DNA from: Franconibacter helveticus LMG 23732
GTDB lineage: Bacteria; Pseudomonadota; Gammaproteobacteria; Enterobacterales; Enterobacteriaceae
Direction: 5' to 3'
Length of the DNA stretch: 64,000 nt
Assembly (NCBI RefSeq): GCF_000463115.2
Contig: NZ_AWFX01000005.1
Span: forward strand, 79,157 to 143,156
The translations under genes were made by a program, and so were the position numbers. Position 1 is the stretch's first letter; each line of letters begins with the position of its first letter. This document shows positions 51,212 through 59,834 of the stretch, one piece after another. The notes under the pieces were generated by a model, which saw nothing but the letters and a program-made list of their open reading frames with translations, ran no database searches and was not told the DNA's origin.

Positions 51212-52996
51212 TTATGATGAAAAGAACGGCGAGTTCCGATAAAGGCGATTGTACTTGACCTGTTCTGTTTCGCCCTTGTTTACATTACCAAATTTCTCCT
51301 GATGCGTCGTACAGCAGGAACCACAGGATGCACAAATAAATCGTCCTTCTGAACATTTTTCATGTAAATCTCTGCCGTCAATTATTTCGCTGCATTTGTA
51401 ACCAATACAGTGATTAATGTAATGCCCGATACCAAACTGTTCGCAGGAATGACTGGCACATTTAAAAACGGTCAGGCGATACGCGGCCTGTAAAGGTTTT
51501 TTCACAAATCCTTTCGACTTCGCATCCCAGACTATGGCCTCGACACGAGCATATTTCATATCTGGAACCATCAGCACCCCACAACTGCGGCAATGCAAAC
51601 GGGAATGTAACTCTCTAATACGGTTGAAATACCCGGCCAGTTTAATCGGGAAATCTCGCTTAGAAGGTTCGCCAGCAACCAGATAGGTCATGCCATAGTG
51701 GGCGAGCCAGTCATAAATAGTGAAGTCGATGAAATCTTTTTTGAGATCAGGTAGTACCTGTGGATCACGGCAAACTTTTGAACGGCAGAGAAATTTTTTC
51801 TCTATAGTTCCATCAGGCTTTTTTGCATTCCAGTGAAACGCCTCACAGGATAATTCTAAATTCGGGAAACGAATTTGTAATGAACTACACTGTGGGAACA
51901 ATTTGAAAACAGAAGGATGATTTACCAGAATTTTACCCGACAACACTCCCTGCCATATCTCATGCAGAATAATACTCAGAACGGACTGTTCATCGTTACG
52001 CCTAATCAGCGGTAACAATTTACTCAGAATAAAGTATTCAGGATCAGAAGAAATTTCAGTATTCGACTCGATATCATTAACAAAACTGAAATCTTTCCTG
52101 AACATCTTCTGTTTAATCAAATACGTATTGATAAAAGGACTAATCACGGAATGTTTATAAAATTGCTCTCTCGATGAGAATTTCTGCTGATAGGCATCAC
52201 GGACAAATGGTTGTATATCCATTTTATTTTTTGTGAAACTACGTCGAACAAAATTCTCTATATCATCATGCCGATGCTCAAGAATCCGCTCGCTACTTAT
52301 ACAATCGTAAAAAGCCAGGTAGAGAATAGCACTTATAGATATATGGCTGAGTAATTCATTGATAATGTCCGATGTTGAAGCCCCCTGGCAATCCGTAGCC
52401 GCAGAACATCTTTTCACCCAAACAGCGAATTGATCAATGTTATTATCGATAAATGACGAAGGCATGACCGCAGGAGATATTTGTTGTGCGGTCAAATCAT
52501 CAAAATTCTTATCAGAGGCGAAAAGTGCAAACTGGTTATTGTAGTTACGTGATTTTAAAAATAGCGGTAAGACTTTTGTAACAGCTATATCACTGGTAAC
52601 TAACTGAATTATAGCCCTTTCGCCAAAGGACTGAGTGAGGAAATTAATAACGCAGTCACGATAACGCCAACGAGCGAAATCAACGCCCTCCTCAATAATA
52701 GCCCGGAGATATTCAATGAGGAGCTCAGCCGTCTCCTCATCTGTTTTATCAAGAATGTGAACGTTAAAAGCCGTAGGCTTACCATTTTTACCTGTACCTT
52801 CCCTGAACAGCACCGGTGTATTGTCAGCGGGTGTATAGTTCCGGCTTATCTCATTCTTATGAAAAAACAGCTCATTACCATTCTCTGATAAGAGAAAGCC
52901 AAAGTTATTCTCCCGATCCGTTTTGCTGTTGTAGCCTCCGAACCAGAGAACATTTCCCATGTACCACCGGGAACGATCCAGATTGTTCACTGCCAT
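51212..52996 (-). CDS. cold-shock-like domain plus Cys-rich C-terminus, unknown protein in hsd operon
   Basis: A 594-aa protein that I cannot assign to a known family. Residues 10-75 look like a cold-shock/OB domain (NFGFLLSENGNELFFHKNEI is the RNP-like core; GKNGKPTAFNV ends it). The middle 350 residues are helical and unremarkable. The last 130 hold at least twelve Cys in pairs (LHCRSCG, KCASHSC, INHCIGYKC, EKC, FICASCGSCC), likely two or three zinc ribbons. I chose the ATG at 52996 after AAGGGGG over a start 26 codons upstream. It lies 22 nt after the YecA-like gene and before hsdR. A nucleic-acid-binding role is an inference. Confidence 0.75.
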   Translation of the reverse strand: MAVNNLDRSRWYMGNVLWFGGYNSKTDRENNFGFLLSENGNELFFHKNEISRNYTPADNTPVLFREGTGKNGKPTAFNVHILDKTDEETAELLIEYLRAIIEEGVDFARWRYRDCVINFLTQSFGERAIIQLVTSDIAVTKVLPLFLKSRNYNNQFALFASDKNFDDLTAQQISPAVMPSSFIDNNIDQFAVWVKRCSAATDCQGASTSDIINELLSHISISAILYLAFYDCISSERILEHRHDDIENFVRRSFTKNKMDIQPFVRDAYQQKFSSREQFYKHSVISPFINTYLIKQKMFRKDFSFVNDIESNTEISSDPEYFILSKLLPLIRRNDEQSVLSIILHEIWQGVLSGKILVNHPSVFKLFPQCSSLQIRFPNLELSCEAFHWNAKKPDGTIEKKFLCRSKVCRDPQVLPDLKKDFIDFTIYDWLAHYGMTYLVAGEPSKRDFPIKLAGYFNRIRELHSRLHCRSCGVLMVPDMKYARVEAIVWDAKSKGFVKKPLQAAYRLTVFKCASHSCEQFGIGHYINHCIGYKCSEIIDGRDLHEKCSEGRFICASCGSCCTTHQEKFGNVNKGETEQVKYNRLYRNSPFFSS

Positions 52997-53018
52997 GAGC
53001 AAGCCCCCTTCCGCTTTG

Positions 53019-53702
53019 TCAGTGCAGGCAGCACTTTTTAAATTTTTTACCACTGCCACACTGACACGGGTCATTACGACCGGGCAGTTTTTCTGCCCCC
53101 TTCACGGGAACAGGCCGGGATGATGCCTCTGACATTCTCACCGACAACCAGTGCTGGTAAAGCGCCAGTGCCGCAGGCTGAATGAGAGTAATACTCTGTT
53201 CAAATTGAACAGATGACATTTTCTCAACCACTGGGAAGTTCTTTTCGATGCCATGAAGGGCTATCGCCTCCAGCGAGGGACGTAAGGCCTCTGGCAAGGC
53301 TGACCAGTCATCCAGAGACCGGCCTTTCATATACCCGAAACACCACTCTTCGACGATTGTATATGTCTTCCCCTTCACCTCACGTCTATTGAAAATCGGT
53401 TCAAACTGTTCAGGGGCCTCATACAGGCAGCCAGCGATATCGTTCATATGCTGAAAACACAGCCCCACAAAACGCGTCATCTCTTTTTCGGTGGTCCAGC
53501 GAGGGTGATAATCACCTCGCCCCCAGATAGCACTGAGCCAGGTATTAGGGGAAATCGTATTCGGGCCAGAGACAATCGCTGTCAGAAAGCCATCCAGCTC
53601 AGAGAAACAGAGCACAGAGTCATCATTGCCGTATTTCATCAACACCTCTTCCAGCCAGTCGATTTCCCGGTCAGTCAGTGGACCACTTTTCGTCAGTTTC
53701 AT
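53019..53702 (-). CDS. YecA-like UPF0149 protein with SEC-C zinc motif
   Basis: A protein of 227 aa, very close to E. coli YecA (EIDWLEEVLMKYGND, ELDGFLTAIVSGP, VEEWCFGYMKG, ending PGRNDPCQCGSGKKFKKCCLH). The C-terminal SEC-C motif binds zinc and may contact the ribosome or SecB-like partners; YecA itself has no settled role. In E. coli yecA lies next to leuZ, whereas here the gene is inside the hsd operon, overlapping the hsdS stop by 4 nt. No other yecA is seen at the leuZ junction. Confidence 0.9.
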   Translation of the reverse strand: MKLTKSGPLTDREIDWLEEVLMKYGNDDSVLCFSELDGFLTAIVSGPNTISPNTWLSAIWGRGDYHPRWTTEKEMTRFVGLCFQHMNDIAGCLYEAPEQFEPIFNRREVKGKTYTIVEEWCFGYMKGRSLDDWSALPEALRPSLEAIALHGIEKNFPVVEKMSSVQFEQSITLIQPAALALYQHWLSVRMSEASSRPVPVKGAEKLPGRNDPCQCGSGKKFKKCCLH

Positions 53703-54946
53703 GCGGCAACTGCCTCATCGACCTTAACACGACGTTTGCCGGTCAGTAACTGCTGCATCAGGGCTTTTTTCTCGTCTTTCAGGCAGGCGAGTTTTTTCTC
53801 CAGCGTGGAGATTTCGGTGTCAGCAGCGGACAGCACGGCGGCGATTTTTTGTTGCTCTTTAATAAATGGGCAAGAAAAGCTTAAAGTTTCAAAATCTTTC
53901 TTGGAAAGTTCTAAAAATGTTGAGCCAGATGATTTTTTGATCATCTCATTTGTGTTCATTTGCAACAAGTAATAAATAAATTCGATATTAAACCCTTCAT
54001 TCGGAATGATGTTTTTAAAACCTTGATTGGTACAAATTTCCGATGTCGAAATTGCTAAAGCACCAATGGTAGCTCTTGTACATACCATCAAACTACCTTT
54101 TGGCAAAAGAACAGCTGAGCTATTTAGTAATCCCGCAGGAGTAATTTTTCTACTAGTATTGCTAACGAACCTACCCGTTAATGCAGTAACATCAGTTGGG
54201 GTAAGCCATAGAATATCGCCTTCCCAATACATGGCCATGTTTGTATCAGGTGTTCCACCGGATACAACTTTGCCCATTTGTATTAGTTTAGTAATTTTCC
54301 ACTCCCCACTAAACCTCACCCCATTCTCATCCAGCAACCGTTTCTTCCCGGTAAGCAATTGCTGCATCAGGGCTTTTTTCTGCTGCTGACTATTGGCGAG
54401 CAGCTTTTCCGTCACCGAAATCGCCTTATCCCAGATTGACAGGATTTCCGCGATTTTTTTTTGTTCCGCCAATGGGGGGATAAGAACTGGTAACTCCTGT
54501 ACCTGTTTAGCGGATAAGTTAGCTTGCTTCGTTCCACCTGGAAATGAATACAATACAGATAGAATCAACTCACTCCGGAGTAGGTTCAAAATATAACCAG
54601 AGTTCGAATTATTTTTAGGAACTATCTTTAGTACCCGCTGGTTTAGCAATGTGTATTGAGTGTTTGAAGGAATTTCAACTGTAAAACCATAGTCACGTTT
54701 TCCCATTGTGCCCGTCATAGACATGACTAAATCACCTGGCTTCACCAAGAACCTTTTATAGTCAACTTTAAAGGAGTCCGGTAAATACACAGGGTTACGG
54801 TTTAAATCTAACGAATTCTGGTATAGATTGCCCATTCTAAGCAAAGGAATACCTGTTGGAACAAAATCTTCACTTCTAAAGGCATATCCCATAATTGTAT
54901 CTGCCAAATCATTTAAGGTTCCAAGCGTCCACCCCTTAGGCACCAT
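53699..54946 (-). CDS. hsdS: type I restriction enzyme, specificity subunit
   Basis: A protein of 415 aa with two target-recognition domains (about 1-160 and 215-375), each followed by a coiled-coil conserved region that ends in KKALMQQLLTGK(K)R. The two conserved regions are nearly identical, with 22 identical nt at 53751-53772 and 54360-54381, which allows exchange of recognition domains. The DNA target cannot be predicted. It overlaps hsdM by 11 nt. Confidence 0.95.
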   Translation of the reverse strand: MVPKGWTLGTLNDLADTIMGYAFRSEDFVPTGIPLLRMGNLYQNSLDLNRNPVYLPDSFKVDYKRFLVKPGDLVMSMTGTMGKRDYGFTVEIPSNTQYTLLNQRVLKIVPKNNSNSGYILNLLRSELILSVLYSFPGGTKQANLSAKQVQELPVLIPPLAEQKKIAEILSIWDKAISVTEKLLANSQQQKKALMQQLLTGKKRLLDENGVRFSGEWKITKLIQMGKVVSGGTPDTNMAMYWEGDILWLTPTDVTALTGRFVSNTSRKITPAGLLNSSAVLLPKGSLMVCTRATIGALAISTSEICTNQGFKNIIPNEGFNIEFIYYLLQMNTNEMIKKSSGSTFLELSKKDFETLSFSCPFIKEQQKIAAVLSAADTEISTLEKKLACLKDEKKALMQQLLTGKRRVKVDEAVAA

Positions 54947-56459
54947 AACCCAACTCCTCCAGATAACCCGCCATCTGCATTTCCAATTTCGCCAGTTCCA
55001 CCTTCAGTTGCTCACGCTCTGCTCGCACCGCCACCAGGTCAATCTCATCCTCTTCTTCAAAGGTATCGACATAGCGCGGAATATTGAGGTTGTAATCGTT
55101 GTCCTGAATCTCCTTCAGGCTGGCGAGATAGGCGTATTTCTCGACGTTATCGCCATCACGGTAGGTCTTGACGATTTTCTCAATGTTTTCTTCGCTGAGC
55201 TGATTCTGGTTTTTACCTGCCTTGAATTCGCGGCTGGCATCGATAAACAGCACCTTGTCATCCACTTTCTGCTTTTTGAAAATCAGAATCGCAGCCGGAA
55301 TCCCCGTACCGTAGAACAATTTCTCTGGTAGACCAATCACCGCATCCAGCAGATTTTCATCAATCAGTTTCTGCCTAATTTTGCCTTCGCTGGAGCCACG
55401 GAACAGCACACCGTGTGGCACCACCACGCCCATACGACCAGTCCCCGGTTTTAGGGTTTCTATCATGTGTGAGATAAAGGCGTAATCTCCTTTAGTCTTC
55501 GGCGGTACACCGCGACGGAAACGACCAAACTTATCATTCTCGGCCTCGTCATGACCCCACTTATCCAGGCTGAACGGTGGGTTTGCGGTCACGATATCAA
55601 ACAGCATCAGGTCGCCATTTTTATCGAGCAGCTTCGGGTTACGAATGGTATCGCCCCACTCGATTTTGTGGTTATCTTCGCCGTGAAGGAACATATTCAT
55701 TTTCGCCAGCGACCATGTAGATCCAATCGCTTCCTGACCGAACAAGGCATAGTTACGGCTGTCATGCCCGGAGACAATTTTACGTCCGCACTTCATCAAC
55801 AACGAACCGGAACCACAGGCCGGATCGCAGATGGTATCACCGGGTTGTGGGTCGAGCAGTTCAGCAATCAGGTCTGATACTTCCGGCGGAGTATAGAACT
55901 CCCCGGCTTTCTGCCCGCCGCTGGCCGCAAAGTTTTTAATCAGATATTCATAGGCATTACCGATAACGTCCAGAGTACCTACACGGCTCGGCTTCAGGTT
56001 GAGATCTTCACCAGCGAAGTCTTCCAGTAGCTGACGCAGGATGGTGTTTTTCTGTTTTTCTTCGCCAAGACGATCGGTGTTAAACGAAATATCCTGGAAC
56101 ACGCTTTTCCCGGCATCTTTCAGTTTGGTTCCGTTGGCTTCTTCGATTGCATGCAGAGCCTGATCGATACGCTCACCGTTACCCGGCTCATGGCGGCGTT
56201 CGTACAGCGCATAAAAGCTGGCACTTTTTGGCAGTACAAAACGCTCGTTGGCCATCATCGCTTCAATCAGTTCCGGCGCATCGCCATACTGTTCTTTGTA
56301 TTCGTCATAGTGATCCTGCCAGACATCTGAAATGTACTTGAGAAACAGCATGGTAAGGATAAAGTCTTTATAGGTATCAGCACTGATGGTGCCACGGAAC
56401 GTATCACAGGCGGCCCACAGGGCTTTGTTGATCGTGTCCTGACTGATTTTGTCGTTCAT
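54936..56459 (-). CDS. hsdM: type I DNA methyltransferase subunit
   Basis: A protein of 507 aa with the N-terminal HsdM helical domain and an N6-adenine methyltransferase domain: motif I DPACGSG (212-218), motif IV NPPF (293-296). It modifies host DNA together with HsdS and is needed for restriction as well. First gene of the operon; the start ATG follows a 372-nt region shared with a divergent gene. Confidence 0.97.
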   Translation of the reverse strand: MNDKISQDTINKALWAACDTFRGTISADTYKDFILTMLFLKYISDVWQDHYDEYKEQYGDAPELIEAMMANERFVLPKSASFYALYERRHEPGNGERIDQALHAIEEANGTKLKDAGKSVFQDISFNTDRLGEEKQKNTILRQLLEDFAGEDLNLKPSRVGTLDVIGNAYEYLIKNFAASGGQKAGEFYTPPEVSDLIAELLDPQPGDTICDPACGSGSLLMKCGRKIVSGHDSRNYALFGQEAIGSTWSLAKMNMFLHGEDNHKIEWGDTIRNPKLLDKNGDLMLFDIVTANPPFSLDKWGHDEAENDKFGRFRRGVPPKTKGDYAFISHMIETLKPGTGRMGVVVPHGVLFRGSSEGKIRQKLIDENLLDAVIGLPEKLFYGTGIPAAILIFKKQKVDDKVLFIDASREFKAGKNQNQLSEENIEKIVKTYRDGDNVEKYAYLASLKEIQDNDYNLNIPRYVDTFEEEDEIDLVAVRAEREQLKVELAKLEMQMAGYLEELGYGA

Positions 56460-56831
56460 GAATCATCCTGGTCTAAAGAAAAAGCTAGCGATGCAGGGCT
56501 TTGCATCTTAAAAATTGCGGTAAATGATACCGTAAGATGCCTCCCCTGACACGCCAATATCGCAGCATTCAGGTTTGCATCATCCCCGTAATATCGACAT
56601 GAGACAGACTGACACAACCTGGCTCGTCACTCGCTAAAAACCAATTATCTTAGTAAGATAGCATCCATATTAGCCATGGTGTAAAACTGCCGTTGGGGTA
56701 ATGATGATCCATATATCACCCTTTCTGGTGTGTGAAGCTGACATCATCCATAATCGGCAACGTTGATGCCCTTTGATAGTAATGATGACCGTCAATGTGA
56801 TTCCCCTGCTGACTGGAGGTCTCCGGATAGA
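56460..56831. promoter_or_regulatory. divergent promoter region of the hsd operon and an orphan gene
   Basis: A 372-nt region. It holds a perfect palindrome TATCTTAGTAAGATA (56646-56660), a candidate operator, and two related ATGATGATCC/GATGACC segments (56700-56800). No gene is convincing here. Confidence 0.5.
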
Positions 56832-57998
56832 ATGAGTATTGCCAACTGCGCTATCGGCCCACTTTATGATGAGCAAATAAAAAAAACACTTATGTATGCT
56901 GACCATAAATTCAAGCGGCTAATGAATACACGAATGTCGTTACTCGAACATTTATCACCCCACTATGACTTATCTTCCATGTTCAGCTATGAGTTGGAGA
57001 GAAGAGTTTTTCGGATTAAATTGATCAAGCCTGAGATTAAATTATCTCGCCAGCAGTTGATCTTCTCCTCACTCTTTTTAGAGCATGATTTTCTAAAAGA
57101 ATATAAAAAACACATCTCAAATACTCTACAAAAAACAATCAAACAGTGCATTAAAAAATACAAACAAAAAATCAGAATCGAGCCTTCTATTTTAGATTAC
57201 ATATCAGCATCACCCCGCAATACGTCGAGTTATGTATTACATGAGATAGTTTTTGAATCTAAACATTGCGATGAAATTCGCAGTATTAAAAATAACATAT
57301 TACTTGATGAGCTAACGTTGAATGGGCGAATCACTAACATTTCAAAATACATTAAAAATAGTCAAGATAAAATCGTCGAACATATAGAGTTCTGCACTCA
57401 TAAATTTGTCAATATAAGTCGTAAGAATCGGCACATTTTCAACACCACCACAATATCTGGCAGAAAACCTAACATCACTGGTGTTTTACTTTGCCTTTCA
57501 GAATTGATAAGCAACCTGCATATTTACCCAACTGAAATTAATAATATAAGCAATGCCATAATATTAAGCATTGCATACTCTGTACTTCAACATCTTCAAT
57601 CCGGAAGAGAAACAGAAAAAACCAAAACCTCTCCAGCACTGGATTTTATCCCCACCATCATCGCACCTCATGTTTTCTACCTGGCGAAACGCGAAAAATC
57701 CTCTCAATATAAATACATTGAAAAAGAATATCTTCTCGGCCAGTTACTTATATTTTTGATGTATAAAACAGTTTACTACTCGATTCATAACATCAGGGTA
57801 AGCCATAAGCACTTCTATAACGATATAAAACCAAAATTAATGGCATTAAAAAAAGAAAGCTTATTAAGCACCAATTTCATGAAAAATCGAAGTGAGATTA
57901 GAGGTGAAGTCTTTGGTGATGTTGGTAGTATTGAGGCTGATTTGAGGGAAATCAGCACACTGATTCATCGGCGGAAGGCATTATTTATTTCCTTTTAA
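56832..57998 (+). CDS. unknown A+T-rich island protein, 388 aa
   Basis: A protein rich in Lys, Ile and His, mostly alpha-helical, without signal peptide or clear membrane segments. I do not recognise it. Codon use and A+T content are far from the chromosome. The start is uncertain: ATG 56832 (MSIANCAIGPLYDEQ) has GGAGG 12 nt upstream; an ATG at 56763 would add 23 poorly supported residues. It diverges from hsdM and shares its promoter region; a second orphan of similar character lies 506 nt downstream. Confidence 0.65.
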   Translation: MSIANCAIGPLYDEQIKKTLMYADHKFKRLMNTRMSLLEHLSPHYDLSSMFSYELERRVFRIKLIKPEIKLSRQQLIFSSLFLEHDFLKEYKKHISNTLQKTIKQCIKKYKQKIRIEPSILDYISASPRNTSSYVLHEIVFESKHCDEIRSIKNNILLDELTLNGRITNISKYIKNSQDKIVEHIEFCTHKFVNISRKNRHIFNTTTISGRKPNITGVLLCLSELISNLHIYPTEINNISNAIILSIAYSVLQHLQSGRETEKTKTSPALDFIPTIIAPHVFYLAKREKSSQYKYIEKEYLLGQLLIFLMYKTVYYSIHNIRVSHKHFYNDIKPKLMALKKESLLSTNFMKNRSEIRGEVFGDVGSIEADLREISTLIHRRKALFISF

Positions 57999-58504
57999 CT
58001 TTAAAACGATAAAAACAAATGAGAGACTGAATAAATATCAGCCTCTCACATAGTTAATAAGTTTCAACTTTAATATCTGAGAAATCATTCTATCTGGGCC
58101 TTGTGGATATTAATCCTCCTGGCAACATACGACTCAAAGTTTCAGCCTTGTATAGTCATCATCAATAGTACAGGATTGGGTGCTGCTCGCATGTATCATT
58201 CTGGTATTAATACTGATCATAAGGGGTAACTTGTATGTAATTTAAAAACCATCATATCTCAAACCTCACAATGCTCATATTTTGACCATAAAAACTAACC
58301 GATTTACACCCGCCACATACCGTCATAACTTATTGTATTTAAATAGCTATAAGCCTCTAACTCACTGATTACACCATTAAATTCAAGCCATATCCTTACG
58401 CAGATTCAAGCTTGCCCCTGCTGCCATTCACGATTTAGGATTACCTCGCTAACACGACATGCTACTTTTTAAATCAGTGCATTAATTCAAACGAGGATAA
58501 AATT
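57999..58504. other. intergenic region between two orphan genes
   Basis: A 506-nt stretch with no recognisable gene. Near its left end an imperfect hairpin (58020-58048, TGAGAG..CTGA/TCAG..CTCTCA) may end transcription; a T-rich tail is present on the minus strand only. Confidence 0.4.
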
Positions 58505-59635
58505 ATGTTCGAGAAAATGAAAAACAATGTAACCCGTGTACCGGGGAATTTAACAAAACTTAATCAATACCAAAAAGACATTGATCACCTGTCTAAACTA
58601 TTTTCTGAACAGCAATTACTGGAACTAATGACGACTACCGAATCCGATCAAATATTGCAAATGAAGCCTGCTGTAGATATTCTTCATGTACTATCTCCAT
58701 CAGCATCTACTGCTAAGCATATCAATTTTTTTCAGCACGTCCCAGTGCTCGAACAATGGTTAAAAAAGGAGTGCACTGCCTTTAATTTACTGGCAGTACA
58801 TTTCTATTCACAGCAATCCCGTAAAAATGTAATTCCGAAAGAAATCTGTATGCTACTGGATGCATTTATTGAAATTGAACTTTCATCTGCGGTTAATGGT
58901 AATAATAATGCCGAACTCCTTTCGTGTTTTCTAAACACGCTGGATAAAATGTGCAATACTTTAACATTTATAGACCCCACAGTTACGGAACAATCAGGTC
59001 AAGTAGCAATGCTTGATTTCAGCGCAAAAATATGTACATACACTGCAGAAATCAGAACTTTTTTGAAGTCTGAATACTGGCTAAACAAACTACCTAAGGA
59101 TATTAACATTCCAGCCATTGATCTATCCTGGCTTGTGTTTTGCTATTTTTGCACTGAATATCTCTTTGTATTTATCCAAACGACTATCAATAAAATGAAA
59201 GCCGAGAAGATCATTCAGGAGGATTACCTCTATCATCCTAAAATGATTGCATTGGTCATTTTATCTATGCTGCCTTATGAAGTCATTCATAACGATGGAT
59301 CACTGAATAAGTTTAAAACGCCTTTAACCAGCCCTGATGAGTTCATAATCAAATTAATTTGCATTAAAGGTAAGCAAAACACTACGGGGCATAAAAAAGA
59401 TATCGAACAATTGCTTCGTAAGACATATATCTACATTGCATTACTCTTAAACCCTGAGTGGGCACCATCTTCCAAGGAGTTGATTTCATTTTTATCAGGA
59501 AAGTCCACCGTGATAAGTGGTTCACTCAACTTCCAGTCAACCTCCAGTGGTCTGGGTGTTCAAACAAACAATATAACTCTTCTTAAGAATGAGGTTTATT
59601 TCGAAAAAATAACGAGTAAAATCGTGAAGTCGTGA
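58505..59635 (+). CDS. unknown A+T-rich island protein, 376 aa
   Basis: An alpha-helical cytoplasmic-type protein I cannot assign. It starts MFEKMKNNVTRVPGNLTKLN after GAGGATAAA. The segment IDLSWLVFCYFCTEYLFVFI (near 210-230) is hydrophobic and could be buried or membrane-associated. The C-terminus runs into the 8-bp tandem repeat: its stop codon TGA is formed by the second repeat unit. With the 388-aa gene upstream and the recombinase downstream it looks like island cargo. Confidence 0.65.
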   Translation: MFEKMKNNVTRVPGNLTKLNQYQKDIDHLSKLFSEQQLLELMTTTESDQILQMKPAVDILHVLSPSASTAKHINFFQHVPVLEQWLKKECTAFNLLAVHFYSQQSRKNVIPKEICMLLDAFIEIELSSAVNGNNNAELLSCFLNTLDKMCNTLTFIDPTVTEQSGQVAMLDFSAKICTYTAEIRTFLKSEYWLNKLPKDINIPAIDLSWLVFCYFCTEYLFVFIQTTINKMKAEKIIQEDYLYHPKMIALVILSMLPYEVIHNDGSLNKFKTPLTSPDEFIIKLICIKGKQNTTGHKKDIEQLLRKTYIYIALLLNPEWAPSSKELISFLSGKSTVISGSLNFQSTSSGLGVQTNNITLLKNEVYFEKITSKIVKS

Positions 59636-59690
59636 AGTCGTGAAGTCGTGAAGTCGTGAAGTCGTGAAGTCGTGAAGTCGTGAAGTCGTA
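59622..59690 (+). repeat. 8-bp tandem repeat, TCGTGAAG x 8 plus a partial unit
   Basis: Eight perfect units (59622-59685) plus TCGTA. The unit length is not a multiple of three, and the repeat covers the last codons and the stop of the upstream gene. A hairpin with a 10-bp stem (59700-59733) follows directly. Confidence 0.97.
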
Positions 59691-59834
59691 ATTCCTCAAT
59701 ATAATGGCAGCATGGAATCTTGTTGCCATTATATCCGAATCTGCGTTTTTTCACCTGATGAACTGTGAAAGCTGTAACTGGCAGACTATAACCTCACATC
59801 GTATTTTTCCAGTGTCATTTACAGGAGAAATACG

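Noticed and set aside
59622..59690. The tandem octamers as a CRISPR array or iteron set
   Set aside because: Units are directly adjacent without spacers, so it is not a CRISPR. Iterons cannot be ruled out, but an overlap with a gene end and no AT-rich origin beside it make that unlikely.
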